Positions 43,254 to 54,246 of a stretch of DNA of 64,000 nucleotides are shown piece after piece. Origin of the DNA: Liolophura sinensis (lineage: Eukaryota > Mollusca > Polyplacophora > Chitonida > Chitonidae); contig NW_027018053.1 in the NCBI RefSeq assembly GCF_032854445.1, positions 36,242 through 100,241 of the forward strand, read 5' to 3'. The notes under the pieces are model-generated. The model did no database searches. It was not told the origin of the DNA and was given only the letters and a program-made list of their open reading frames with translations. The position numbers and the translations under genes are program-made. Position 1 is the stretch's first letter. Each line of letters opens with the position of its first letter.

Positions 43254-43868
43254 TGTTACGACCCAAACTGTCTGTATTATAAAGAGATGGCTTGTTCAAA
43301 ATACAGGACAGTTTAGCCGCACAAAAAAGTAACCAAAACCAGCAGATTTTATTTTACAACAAATTTATTACCTTAACAAGAACAGATAATAAGACTTATA
43401 CAAATACTAAAGTACTTAAGTTTAACGAGAAAGGAAAGCAGTATCTATACAAATACTAAAGTACCTACGGTGTCAAGTCCAAACGGACGCATATATTCCC
43501 ACAATATATATACCACACAGCATAAATGCTCAGAGGCAAATTCAAAAGAGGGAAAATCCACAGTATAACTGAGTGTACGACGAAATATACACAAAATTCC
43601 ACAGACAGGGTCCGTGTACTAATAGGCACTGTGTATACAAGAGCACAAATTAAACATACAAGTTCAGACTGAACAAGTGCTCGGTGGAGATAGGATATAA
43701 CAAAGCCAGAGGCTATAGAGACACCAAAATTCAGCACAAATGGCCTACTAAAGTAATACACAGCAAAAGCATCCAAGCTCTCAATAATTCTCCTTTCTCC
43801 GTTCTCTGTTCTCTGTTCTCTCCCGTCTTATATAGCCTGGTGGAATTGTCCAAAATAAGAAAATTCCT
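43254..43868 (-). repeat. 5' LTR, truncated
   Basis: Near-identical to 38200-38814. The outermost roughly 140 bp (start of U3) are replaced by MULE sequence at about 43868, so a deletion removed the LTR end with part of the host gene. Confidence 0.88.
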
Positions 43869-44060
43869 TGCTTTTAATTCTGTCCAGGTTCCATGGAGGT
43901 CTTCTTCATCAAGGGTTTCCGGAAAAGATGGAAGGATTCTATTTCGTTGCTGGCATAGGGCTGATTTCACACTGGTGAATGTAGGGAAGACTAATATCTC
44001 ATTCTCAGTAGCCAAGCCAGACGAACACTCAGTTTTTGTACATCGCCACCTTTCTTAAGT
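43869..44060 (-). pseudogene. MULE-like transposase, N-terminal linker part
   Basis: The minus strand gives PTFTSVKSALCQQRNRILPS, FPETLDEEDLHGTWTELKAR, then NFLI. The pattern (S/T)xxSxxxRxRRxxxPxxP...G.WT.T..G..FL is what I know between the FLYWCH zinc finger and the transposase core of animal MULE/FLYWCH proteins. With the C-terminal half on the other side of the LTR element (37570-38199), one transposase gene was split; roughly 100 residues between are missing. Strand and order agree. Confidence 0.5.
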
Positions 44061-44999
44061 TGAATGATGACGGTTTACACGATACAAGTAGCCGGCATGG
44101 GAAAGCTTTCGCCCACCTCGAGCAAGTGGAATAAACGATACCTTTGTCTGTATTGGAATCACCCTGTGTCGCCTTCTGTGTGTCTGTCGGTATACACAGT
44201 TTTTACCATGAATCTCTTCCCAAACTACTGCGCTGATTTTTCAACAAATTTACCATACATCTTGCTTATCATCTGAACTTGTTCTTGCTGAAGTTTAATG
44301 GAAATCCGGTAATTATGTTCATAATTACGCCCATTTGGGACATTACGTAATGGTGCTCTTCATGTTTTGTCCATGCAGCTACATTGGGGTGATTATTTTA
44401 CTCCAATTCCGAGCCTGAGTACAACGATGAATTTCATGAACAATGAGTTTGTCCCTGCTACTCCTGCTAAAGCATTGTACCAATGTCCCTGAAACTTTGT
44501 GTATATCTTTTATATCATCTAAACATCCACATGCTTAATAATAATGACAATCTGATTGTTGTTTTTGTTGTCATGGTTACCCCCATTTCAGGTACAAGCG
44601 TTATAATGTTTTCATGCATACAGCTAAATGGGCAAGCTGAAAATACATTTCCTTATCGTGATGTTGTACTCAAAATTCTATTATTCACACGAATAATATC
44701 TGTGAATATCTGATAATAATAGCTGACATGTTTAGGTCAATGTCGTTCTACTTTATAATGGTTTAGTGATCAGTATTTGAACGTATCACCTGACTTGAAC
44801 ATCATGCAGTTTTACCAACTGCTCAGTCAGACAAGGTACCAGTGTTCTCTGGATGCCTTGTTTTTTCTGTGAGATTAAGTTTCAGTGTATGTGTATTAAT
44901 GTATGATAAATGTACATTATCACATCACCCGAAACCAGGGACGGGTATGTATGCCAGCCCGACGACGGGGACATTAATGCAACGGAATGGGTTTTCCTT
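44061..44999. other. Intron sequence without recognisable features
   Basis: No domain, repeat or RNA that I can support; only short frames. Confidence 0.45.
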
Positions 45000-45205
45000 T
45001 TAATCTGTTTTATTGTGTTGGTAAGTTAAATATTTTTACATGATCTTTCATCCATATGGAACATACCATGATTAATATCATGAGAAGCAGTTTGTTTATT
45101 CATCAGTTGTTAGTTAGATAAGATACCAGTAGTTAGATTTGTTGTCAGCTAAATTTTGTAAAATTATAACTTCCACCAAAAAGCTCACACGCTAAAGAGA
45201 ACATA
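45000..45205 (+). repeat. Inverted copy of the LTR-element segment 40895-41095
   Basis: See 40895-41095. Identity is high (a few differences). Flanks here are unrelated to the LTR element, so this is a separate insertion or fragment. Confidence 0.88.
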
Positions 45206-45425
45206 TTTGATATCATTAAATACTTAAATCAAGACAAATATTGCAACTCAGAAGGTTTACCTGGTACCTGGCGAGGTGCAATGGTTTCGCTCTGAATCTG
45301 TCTGGTTTCCTGGTCCTAATTTACATGGCTTGAACGTGGATTAATGAACAATTATAACTCTTGATATTATTGATTTCCAGACATCAATAAATCAATAAGT
45401 TAATCAATAAATCACTACATTTTAG

Positions 45426-45672
45426 ATTTATTTATTTATCTGATTGGTGTTTTACGCTACACTCACAAATATTTCACTAATACGACAGTGGCAATCATTA
45501 TAGTTGGAAGAAACCGGCAGATCCAGTGAAAATCCACGACCATCCGCATGTTTCTGGCAGACGTTCTCGAGTACGACCTGAGAGGAAACCAACATGAGGT
45601 TGACTTGAGCCCCACAGCGATCGCATTGGTCAGAGGCTACTGGATCATTGTTAGACAGCGCTATAATCTATT
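45426..45672 (-). repeat. SINE type A, near full length
   Basis: TCTGATTGGTGTTTTACGCT through CACGACCATCCGCATGTTTC to the head (CAGCGATCGCATTGGTC... GACAGCGCTATAATC). The last head bases are worn. Confidence 0.87.
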
Positions 45673-46629
45673 TCTTTTAGGCCAGTCGCCTATATTTCAT
45701 CTGTCTGTAAAAGCAGTCATACACCCTACTAAGGTTCCTTTTCTTCAGTGACACATAAACAACACAAGCTCTACAGACTGATATGTTGTACGTCTATATC
45801 ATTGCAAAGGAAATGCAGTTAGATTACTTTTTCTAGTGCATAATGTTAAACTCCATCAGATTGGTTTCCACACAGAGAACTCATTGCCCCGGGTGATGTC
45901 ATACTTATTCAGAAATAAGTGGCATGCTGGGGAAAGGGCGCGGACAAAAAATTTGTTTTACAACAGCTGCACCAAAAATGTGGTTAGAACAAACTCCATG
46001 TTGTAGCACAGCTACACTACTTCCTCAGCGAATAGACTACTTCGTTGTTTTTTCTACAGAATTTTCTAACACGCAACTCTATAACCATACTGCTTTGAGA
46101 TCATATACTAAAAAAATGAAGATTATTTTATAGTAAAAATCCGGCAAATAATGTCAGATATGGCAGTCTCAGAAACAAGGTTTAAATTCCAGTGGATAGC
46201 AGATTAGGTAAGTGGTGTCGCCCTTCGTCAAATCATATTGAACTCCGCCTAATATCCAGCATGCCGCTTGCTTTTGAAGAATTGACTAATAATGACGTCA
46301 TTCGAAGTTATGCTTTTTTGGTGTCGAAACATGGCTAAAGGAGTTTAACATTATCAGTAAGGAAGAGTTTATTAACTTCTTTTTTCAAGAATATGTGCTT
46401 CCAACATACCGATGTGAAGAGCCTGTGTTAAGTGTCATTAAAGGGCAATTTTGGTTACGAGGATGACTTATTTTACAGACAGATGAATATAGGCGAACGG
46501 ATAAAGGAAATAAACTACAGCAGCCTAACTAACATCATAGAACTTAGAATAAAAAATGCATACAGTCTAATTCAGTTTGGCCTATAAATTACACGTGTTA
46601 GAAGCCGTTTTACTGCATTGTATTTGAAG
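45673..46629. other. Intron before the first cysteine-rich exon
   Basis: No coding match or nameable repeat. Confidence 0.45.
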
Positions 46630-46767
46630 GTACAGAAGTGACACAATGTGGGAATCGGCTATGTGGTTACAAAGCAGAATGTAAGCAGGACAAGTGTGAA
46701 TGTTCATCAAGCAATGATTTATCATCAAATCTGAAGGGCATTTCTCCTTCCTTCTGGCTCTGCCTTG
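46630..46767 (+). CDS. Receptor cysteine-rich exon 1
   Basis: 138 bp, phase 1-1, acceptor ATTTGAAG and donor CTTG|GTAAGT. Encodes TEVTQCGNRLCGYKAECKQD, KCECSSSND and a closing WLCLG: six cysteines in a C-x4-C-x5-C-x4-C-x-C...C array like an EB or small EGF-like module. Such modules occur in extracellular regions of scavenger-type and MEGF/Draper-type receptors. A near-duplicate module is in the exon at 49537-49713, and even the intron after the donor is alike (GTTCAGCTA, TTAGGCCTATGTTAATA), so one arose from the other. Confidence 0.75.
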
Positions 46768-48667
46768 GTAAGTTCAGCTATTTAGGCCTATGTTAATAAC
46801 AGTGGAAAATGTACATATATTTAAATATTGACAAATATATCTATAGAAGAACTGAAATGGTAAAACGTAGAAAAAACCCAGACAAGAGAATGGCCAAATG
46901 AGCGTGCTTATAGAGAGGGAGAAGTGTTGTACAGGAAAATCAAACCACTTTGTCTGGCTACAAGGAAACATAGTTTTAATACATATTTAATTCTTTGATG
47001 AATCTTAACAAACCAGAACGTATTGGTTATACAAGTTAGTTTACTTTGGATTTTAGTACGTAGAGTACTCTTTACACTAGGCCTTTCTGTTTACTCTAAA
47101 CAGTTTTTTCTGAAAATTCTTCTGCAGGTGGCTACGTTATAGTAATTTAATTCAGTATATTTGCATAACATTTTAAAAGGTCACATGGTACAGTGGGACT
47201 TTTTTACCTTTCGAGACAAAAGAGTCCGAACTCCACTATTACTAATTGTAAAAAAAACAATAGGGAATGTAAAGTCGGTCATATTTGCCAAGCCACGATT
47301 CCTTGTGTGATTATACACTATATAACCGTGAGCGCGTTTGAACGTGTTTTAAGAAAAATATATCCATCCTCAGGGTTGTGATGACGAGACCTATACTGCA
47401 CATTTTGGCACGAATTTAGTTTCGTATCGCTTCCATACTTTACATGTACATACTTACTTCCCGTTTACATGCTGATACGCGCAATATGAGTTGTAAAATA
47501 TTTAATCTAATAGCGCATGTGGATAAACTGAACAATCTTTATTTCACATTAACAAGAGTAATCAGGCCTGTAGGCAGCGAGGTGGAGAGGTCGTGGGGTC
47601 GTACAAAGACAAGCGGAACGACTATCCCAGTCAGTTGTGGGCCAGGCTCCAATGCCTTCCCAGGGCCGGAAGCTCCGAGATTTCAGATGTCCAGAGACAT
47701 GTCCTCAATGCCTTTTCGACCAATTAGAGCAATTACAAACAGATGTACGGAGCCTTAAAAAATTAAAATATTGAAAATTTGTGTTTTAAGATGGAGATCA
47801 TGGAGAACGGAGAGCTAGAAGCATCCACAAAATCTCAAAGGGAATTCCTATCTAGAATTATTATAAGAACCTAGGTAAACTTGATATTTATACTCTTACG
47901 TTCTTTGTGATAGAAAAAATGAGGACATGGCTTCATAAAACATTAGCATCGTTTGTACGTATTATCGCTTTGCTGAAAATATGCCACAAAATAGGGCAAG
48001 TTTTACTGGATGCTGGAGGATAACAGGCCTTCTGGAGGAATAATAGACGTGAGTTTTCACTCCGTTTGAAGTTATATTGCCCAGTTTTGCAAATTACAAA
48101 ATTTCAGATGCCTTGAGGACATGTCGACCGGAACGTTTTACCCCGAGGTTAAAGTATGTGACCCAAAAAATTACAGTGCGTTAATCTGTTTAAACAAATT
48201 AAGAAATCTTTTAACATCCAATTCAATGCAGAGAAGAAAGCAGTCCACACTTACTGTGATGTATTCTTTTTGAATGGTTGGATCGAAAAGTGGGTGGCCA
48301 GAATATATGCTGACCCCTCACTCACATCCACTCGCTTCACCCCTCCACACACACACCACACACTTTTGAAAGGGAGGGGACACAGCCCGCCGTCTTCCAA
48401 TGCCACTGAGAAAGAACTTAAAGATAATTCAAAACAATGCGAAACTAACGAGGAAGGCAATCAAAGTTATCAATATTGTTTATGATATAACTGAATAGCC
48501 GAACATCAATACAATAACTTTTAACCTATACAACAACGCCGACGACAAATATTAGATTGAGGGTACACAATGACTTATTTGTGCATATGAAGCATATTTA
48601 GTTAAATTTGGATAAGTGCATCACTCTTTGTGCCTTTGAAGCCGATTCTTGCTTCTTTCTTTTGCAG
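46768..48667. other. Intron, with an open but unassigned region
   Basis: 47165-47240 is repeat X. At 47570-47875 several frames are open (one with CPQCLFDQLEQLQTDVRSLK, a CxxC followed by a coiled-coil-like stretch), but no splice sites or consistent frame make it a usable exon. 48300-48360 is CA-rich. Confidence 0.45.
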
Positions 48668-48793
48668 AAAGTTGCAGCCCTGGTGACAGCAGTTGTCCTG
48701 AAAACACCATGTGTACAAACCCTCTAGGCGGTAACAAGTACTGGTGTCTGTGTTCACTGAATTTCACACGGTCATCTACAGGGCAATGCCTTG
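48668..48793 (+). CDS. Receptor cysteine-rich exon 2
   Basis: 126 bp, phase 1-1, acceptor TCTTTTGCAG and donor CTTG|GTAAGT. Encodes ESCSPGDSSCPENTMCTNPL, GGNKYWCLCSLNF and SSTGQCLG: six cysteines spaced C-x6-C-x5-C-x10-C-x-C-x12-C, close to an EGF-like/EB module (the CxC pair before a terminal C is typical). Different in sequence from exons 1 and 3 but of the same architecture and ending. One potential N-glycosylation site (NFT). Confidence 0.75.
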
Positions 48794-48964
48794 GTAAGTT
48801 CAACAGCCAAAAACGTTTCACAACATATTATTTAAGTAAAAGATAACAATCTTAATATGGTATAAACAAAAAAGTAAAAAATGTCTGAGAGTGATGTATC
48901 AAGTTTTAACAAACACAGCCAGGAAATAGGTCTGTGCACATATATACATAAATATGCTTGGGTT

Positions 48965-49300
48965 TAACGTCGTACATAACAACGATTCAGACATATGACA
49001 ACGAAGAGTCATTAGGTGTGTGTACATATATTGTATCTTCTTGTGGCCGGGTCAATCCACCGACTGTTGTCCACACTGAAGTATCATGCCAAAGGCACCA
49101 GACATGAAACCCAGCTCAGTGACATTATACTAAAACCGAGCCAACCGGTAATGCCTTCTTGTTCTAGCCTCTCAGTGGTGAGCGCCACGCGAGGCAGCAA
49201 CAAGTAGCATTTCAAAGTCTTTCACATTGCTTGATCCGGGTTTGATTACGAGTTTTCGGACTTCCAGACGGACTCTCTAACCAACAGGCGACCGAAGCGG
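48965..49300 (-). repeat. SINE type B, full length
   Basis: Tail GGGTTTAACGTCGTACATAA at one end, head TAACCAACAGGCGACCGAAG CGGTC at the other. Confidence 0.88.
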
Positions 49301-49536
49301 TCTAACGCGCAGATGTTCCTGCCGTGGCAACCAAATCTTGAACGACACATCTCGGCATGCAAAATTGTCTTGTTTAAGACATAAATATCTTTGGTTGGCT
49401 GATGTAATATTTTAAAGAACAAAGAAAAAAATCACTCCCAGTGATCGATAACAACCTACGACGCGTGCGTATTTAAAACATACATGCATCCCAAGATCAG
49501 GAAGGGAAAGTAAACAAACAACGGTCTTTGTTGCAG

Positions 49537-49713
49537 CTCCAGGTGAGAACGGCGAACAAAAACAAGACGACAATGCCACAGGAGTTACACAATGTGGGGA
49601 TCAGCTATGCGGTTACAAAGCAGAATGTAAGCAGAACAAGTGTGAATGTTCATCCAGCAATGATGTATTAACATATCTGAAGGGCACTTCTCCTTCTCTG
49701 TGGTTCTGCCTTG
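49537..49713 (+). CDS. Receptor cysteine-rich exon 3
   Basis: 177 bp, phase 1-1, acceptor TTTGTTGCAG, donor CTTG|GTAAGT. A polar lead (APGENGEQKQDDNATG) is followed by TQCGDQLCGYKAECKQNKCE, CSSSND and WFCLG, nearly the same module as exon 1 (46630). The lead resembles the stalk exon at 50445, and the sequence beyond that exon's donor (GTGAGAACTGCGTACAAAAA) matches the first coding part here. So exon 3 looks like a stalk start fused to a copy of the exon 1 module during tandem duplication. Confidence 0.75.
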
Positions 49714-49904
49714 GTAAGTTCAGCTAGTTAGGCCTATGTTAATAGCGGTGGAAAATGTACATATATTTAAAAATTGACAAAAAAAAGAAACTGTAAAATA
49801 ACTGAAAAAAAAACAGGAAAAAATGCCTGAATGAGTTGTATCAAGTTTTAACAGACACAGCCAGGAAATAGTTCTGTACACATTCGCACATATATACATT
49901 TTTG

Positions 49905-50210
49905 GTAAGAGTCCTTAGGTGTGTACATATATTGTGTTTTCTAACGGCAGGGCCAATCCTCCAGGCTGCTGCCGCCACTGAAGTATCATGCCAAAGGCAC
50001 CAGGCATGACACCCAACTCAGTGACATTATACTGACACCGGGCCAACCAGTCACGTTTCCTTGTTCTAACCTCTCAGTGCTGAGCACCTCGCAAGGCAGG
50101 AACAAGAAGCATTTTCAGAGTCTTTGGTAATGCCCGATCCGGGTTTGATTACGGGTTTCCGGACTTTGAGACGTAAGCTCTAACCATCAGGCGACCGAAG
50201 CGGTCTCATG
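49905..50210 (-). repeat. SINE type B, duplicated with the exon block
   Basis: Counterpart of 48965-49300 at the same position in the second block, with the tail end deleted. Confidence 0.87.
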
Positions 50211-50444
50211 CCCTCATACCGTCTCATGTTCGTGTCGTGTTACCTTAAACTAGTACGACACATTTTGGCATGCAAAATTGTCTCTAACACATAAGTAGCT
50301 TTGGTTGGCTGATGTAAAATTTTAAAGAACAAAAAAAAATGATCACCAATGCGCGATAATAAGCTACGACGCGTGCGTATTTAAAACATACATGCATTCC
50401 AAGATAAAGAAGGGGAAGTAAATAAACGACGGTCTTTCTTTCAG

Positions 50445-50492
50445 CTCCAAGCGTAAAGATTACAACCGGTACAACGAATAACGGAGTCACAG
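50445..50492 (+). CDS. Receptor stalk exon
   Basis: 48 bp, phase 1-1, acceptor TCTTTCAG, donor CACAG|GTGAG. Encodes APSVKITTGTTNNGVTG, a short Thr/Asn-rich stretch suited to a glycosylated juxtamembrane stalk. Being small and duplicated from the exon 49537 region, it could be alternatively used. Confidence 0.55.
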
Positions 50493-50587
50493 GTGAGAAC
50501 TGCGTACAAAAACAAGAGGATAATGACCCAGGTAGAGTTCTTGGGCTTAAATCCTGAAAGAAATATTAATTACTATTCATGTCTTTA

Positions 50588-50706
50588 TTGTTTATTTACT
50601 TGATTGGTGTTTTTTTTTTGTGCGCCGTATTCAAGAATATGATAATCATCATTATTTTGGGAGGAAACTGGACAATGCCCGAGGGAAAGCCACGACCATG
50701 TGCATC
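50588..50706 (-). repeat. SINE type A fragment
   Basis: TTGATTGGTGTTTTTTTTTT, GCGCCGTATTCAAGAATA and AAAGCCACGACCATGTGCAT; internally deleted. Confidence 0.82.
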
Positions 50707-50835
50707 TAGCTTGGAAAAAACTACTATTCATGATCGAATTTGACTGTTGAGAACATTTATTAAAGGTTTTGACCCGAACAGTACAGAAAACACGATAAAT
50801 TTGACAATAGGAGGAAGGCGGTAAATTGATTTATT

Positions 50836-51485
50836 TGATTCATTTCAATGTAATTTAGTGAGCTATACTTCCACAGCCTGATGTGGATAGAGGACATGGT
50901 ACAGTGAAGGATAAATAGCATAATATTTTTCGAGTGAGATGGGGAAATGATAACCAGTCATGAGAAAAAATTTATGGTAATCATCTTGCACTGTAAAATG
51001 TTCTATTTATTTGTTGTTGACAATATCGTGATTTCGTGAATTTGAACTAGCAATCGTTTCAGCTGTAAGCCGTCACAGACAGCGAGGGATGTCCTGGTAT
51101 TTCACTGTTATATAAATAATCAATAGAGGATATTGCTTAGTAAAGGTTGAATGGCATAAATATTGTTCGAGTGAGAGGTGGAAATGAAAACCCACGAGGC
51201 GGAAATGTGTCAAAAATTCAAGTTCCATTACCAAAGACTAAGCACTGTGGCAAGTTTTAAATTTTTACTAAAGTCAGAATTGTGTTTGTGGAATCGGCCA
51301 CAGATAATTAGCATATTCTCAATTTAATACTTTATATTTTACAGTATAAAAAACTATTCACTAGTTTTCAAAAGTGAATTTACTAAAGATTGCTTATTAA
51401 ATAATTCTCACTTTACATAATGCCAAATCAATGGTATTATATAGTTTGCTGCTTGCTATTCAGTACATTTACTAAAAACAGTTAA
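50836..51485 (+). repeat. Dispersed repeat Y, long copy 2
   Basis: Collinear with 32165-33035 but shorter. See that entry. Confidence 0.88.
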
Positions 51486-52234
51486 ACACAGTAAATTTCC
51501 TTTAAAACACTGGATACTTGAGTGGCCTTTTCTGGTCATATTGTGAACAATGATGTCAGATAAAGGATTTTGTTCCTTGATAAATCCACTTTGCTTACCT
51601 TGGTGCAGAGACCAGACTTTGAGCACCAATCCAAAAACTAGGCCAAAGAATATTTGCTCTGCACAAGACAGACCTCAATGGTGCAGGCGTGCAATACAAG
51701 CTGTCGACTGTACACAATTAGGAGTTCTCATCCAGAAATAGCGACAGAAATAACCACTCATTTATTGCTTCAGAAGTTGTACAGCGGAGGACCAGAAACA
51801 GACAGTAGGAGTTAATAAAAACATACAATGAAAAACCTTACTTCTAAGGCATGTTCTCCTCCTAAAGCAAAAAGTGCCACACTTGACAGATTTGCATTGG
51901 CAACATCACATAACATCACGACACACGAGACCAAGCGAGAAAATAAGTGGTTAATAAGGATTCTTTGGTGTGACCTTAGCTTGAATAGGCCAAGAATTTT
52001 ATACCCGTTAAAATGTAAAACTGATGTAAGTCCGTATCACAAGTCTCCTACCTTAAGATTTTCATATTATGTGAAAATTGGGCATTACTTTAATTTGAAA
52101 TAAGAAGCTCAAAGCACAAGTCTCTTTGTTTACACGTAGGAGCCTCCATGGCATCTTGACAATTGACACTTTGTTAAGGCGATTACGCTCAGCGTCATAC
52201 TTGAAACCGTTCATTTTTTATAAATCCTCTTCAG
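51486..52234. other. Intron before the transmembrane exon
   Basis: Short frames at 51550-51741 and 51828-52103 show no domain. Ends in the pyrimidine-rich acceptor ATCCTCTTCAG. Confidence 0.45.
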
Positions 52235-52325
52235 GCACAAATTCCGCGGCACTCACTGCAGGCTTGGTTGTTGGGTTAGGAGGGACGATTGTGCTGGCTG
52301 TCATCGTTTTGGTTGTTGTTGTTCG
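52235..52325 (+). CDS. Receptor transmembrane exon
   Basis: 91 bp, starting in phase 1 and ending in phase 2. Encodes TNSAALTAGLVVGLGGTIVL AVIVLVVVVR: a 24-residue hydrophobic helix with glycines at its outer half and an Arg at the end, followed in the next exon by KRKRKSGDG, a stop-transfer signal. This fixes a type I topology: cysteine-rich part outside, tail inside. Donor GTTCG|GTAAGT at 52325. Confidence 0.82.
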
Positions 52326-52449
52326 GTAAGTATAGACTCACAGGGATATGTATCTCGTGTGAAATCCCCCTCCCCCCACACATATGTAGGTAGCATATGT
52401 CTGCAAATATAAGCAAATAAAAGATAGGATGACAAATACATGTATTTTA

Positions 52450-53470
52450 CTTACCGACCAACATATTGACCAGCCCACCAAGATATTAATCACCCGACCA
52501 ACATGTTGACCAACCGGCCAACATATTTTCCAACCGACCAACATATTGTCCAACCAACTAATAAACTGTCAACCCGACCAACCAAAAACTATATTGACCA
52601 ACCGAACAACATGCTGTCCAACGGACCAACATATTGACCAACCGATCAACATATTTTCCAACCCACCAACATATTGTCTAACCAACCAACATACTGTCCA
52701 CCCGACCAACATGTTGACCAACCAACCAGCATAATGACCAACCGAACAACATGCTGTCCAACCGACCAACATATTGACTAACCGACCAACATGTTGACCA
52801 ACCGACCAGTATAGTGACCAACCGACCAACATGCTGTCCAACCGACCAACATGTTAACTAACCCATCAACATATTGTCAACCGACCAACATATTGTCCAA
52901 CCGACCAATATGTAGACCAACTGACCAACCGACCAAGATGTTGACCAAGCGACCAGCATGTTGAGCAACCGTTCAGAATATTAACCAACCGACCAAGATA
53001 TTGACTAACCGACCAACATGTTGACCAACCGACCAGTATAGTGACCAACCGACCAACATGCTGTCCAACCGACCAACATGTTAACTAACCGTCCAACATA
53101 CTGTCAAACCGACCAACATATTGACCAACCGACCAGCATATTTTCCACCGACCAGGATATTTTCCAACCGACCAACATATTGACAAAGCGCATGCTGGCT
53201 TCCTCTCCGGCAGTACATGAGAAGGTCTTGCAGCATTCTTGGGATGGTCGTGGGTTTCCCACGGATCGTACCGGGTTTCCTCACAGCATAATGCTAAACT
53301 CAGCATAATGCTAAGTGAATTATTCTTAAGTACAGCGTAAAATCCAATGTAATAATAAGTATTGACCTGCCTATCAATATATTATCCAACCTACCAAGGT
53401 GTTGACCAACCAGCTAACATATTGACCAACCGACCAACAGATCAAACCAATAGACACGTCCTTACGACAT
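52450..53470. repeat. 20-bp minisatellite in the receptor intron
   Basis: Unit GACCAACCGACCAACATGTT with many variants (ATATTG, CTGTCC, CAGTATAGT), about 40 units, interrupted by a SINE A (53187-53345). Open frames through it are artefacts of composition. Confidence 0.94.
53187..53345 (+). repeat. SINE type A inside the minisatellite
   Basis: GCATGCTGGCTTCCTCTCCG through GGATGGTCGTGGGTTTCCC to TTAAGTACAGCGTAAAATCC; head truncated. Confidence 0.88.
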
Positions 53471-54246
53471 GCTGACCAACCGTTCTACCGAATGACCGAC
53501 AGACCGACTAACAAACCCACCAATAAAGCTGACGCATCGATCGTTCAAAGAACAAACCATTAACCAGACAGACCAACAAACAGACTGATCGGCAGTGCCA
53601 CACATTGACCGATTATACCACAGATAGACAGACAGAACAACCGATCAAAGCTAAAAGGAAGGTTAGGGTCAACTGATATTTTAAAAATTATATAAAATTA
53701 TAGCTAATTCAACTGAGTAAACTTAGTCACATGGCCCAATCAGCTGAGTCATTAAGCTCATCTGTTTCTATTGCTGACTCACTTGATAAGTCGGAAAACT
53801 CAAGCCTTTTATCTGGTCATATAACTCTGAGTTGAATTAGCTCAGGTGTATAACCCAGACTTTTGAGTCAGCTGACCCCCACTTTTCTCTCAAAAGGCAG
53901 ACTCTCATATCATCAGGACCACTTATAGAGCAGTTTGTCTCCCCTCTAAAACCATACCACGCATTTTGAGATCACTTTGGGTGAGGTCGACTAACGGAAA
54001 GGCGCATGTTAGAAAATAAACTAGACGAAATATTTTTTAAACTAAGCAGAAGAATTATTTATTTGTACGAATTTGGGGAGAACAGTTATTCCTACCTTTA
54101 AGATGTAAAATTCATTGCGTGGGCAGATGAATTCCTTTCTGAATATATTGCATTCATTTCTCTTTTCTGAAACGGACTGCGGTTCATTTGTAATATCCGT
54201 GTACCTGTTTAGAAAGTTCAACATGAACTTCATTTTTCTGTAACAG
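53471..54246. other. End of the intron before the tail exon
   Basis: A decayed continuation of CCGACCAAC-like repeats to about 53640, then unique sequence, ending in the acceptor TTCTGTAACAG. Confidence 0.5.

Larger units (their letters stand above)
38200..43868 (-). mobile_element. Ty3/gypsy-class LTR retrotransposon, Gmr1-like order, defective
   Basis: Minus-strand order: truncated 5' LTR (43254-43868), primer-binding site, gag, zinc knuckle, protease, integrase, remnant of RT start, RNase H, polypurine tract, 3' LTR (38200-38952). Integrase upstream of RT/RNase H is unusual for Ty3/gypsy and is the published hallmark of Gmr1-like elements. Defects: frameshifts in gag and integrase, a nonsense codon after integrase, loss of the RT core, and loss of the outer part of the 5' LTR. 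The two LTRs look about 97% identical by eye, so insertion is fairly recent. It lies inside a MULE-like transposase gene. Confidence 0.88.
48840..50500 (+). repeat. Tandem intron/exon duplication inside the receptor gene
   Basis: Blocks 48880-49550 and 49825-50500 match in order with a period near 945 bp: GTATCAAGTTTTAACA, CACAGCCAGGAAATAG, a SINE B, CTTTGGTTGGCTGATGTAA, ACGACGCGTGCGTATTTAAA, ACATACATGCATYCCAAGAT, ACGGTCTTT and a TTTCAG/TTGCAG acceptor before CTCCA. The exon after each block begins alike (49537 and 50445). Confidence 0.88.

Noticed and set aside
47444-47758. 104-codon frame with a Pro/Ser-rich end
   Set aside because: Three frames are open over the same stretch and none has splice or domain support; left as an unassigned intron region.
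52338-53308. Several open frames with WSVGQHVGRLVN or TNQPTN repeats
   Set aside because: They arise on both strands from the 20-bp minisatellite; no start context, domain or splice support.
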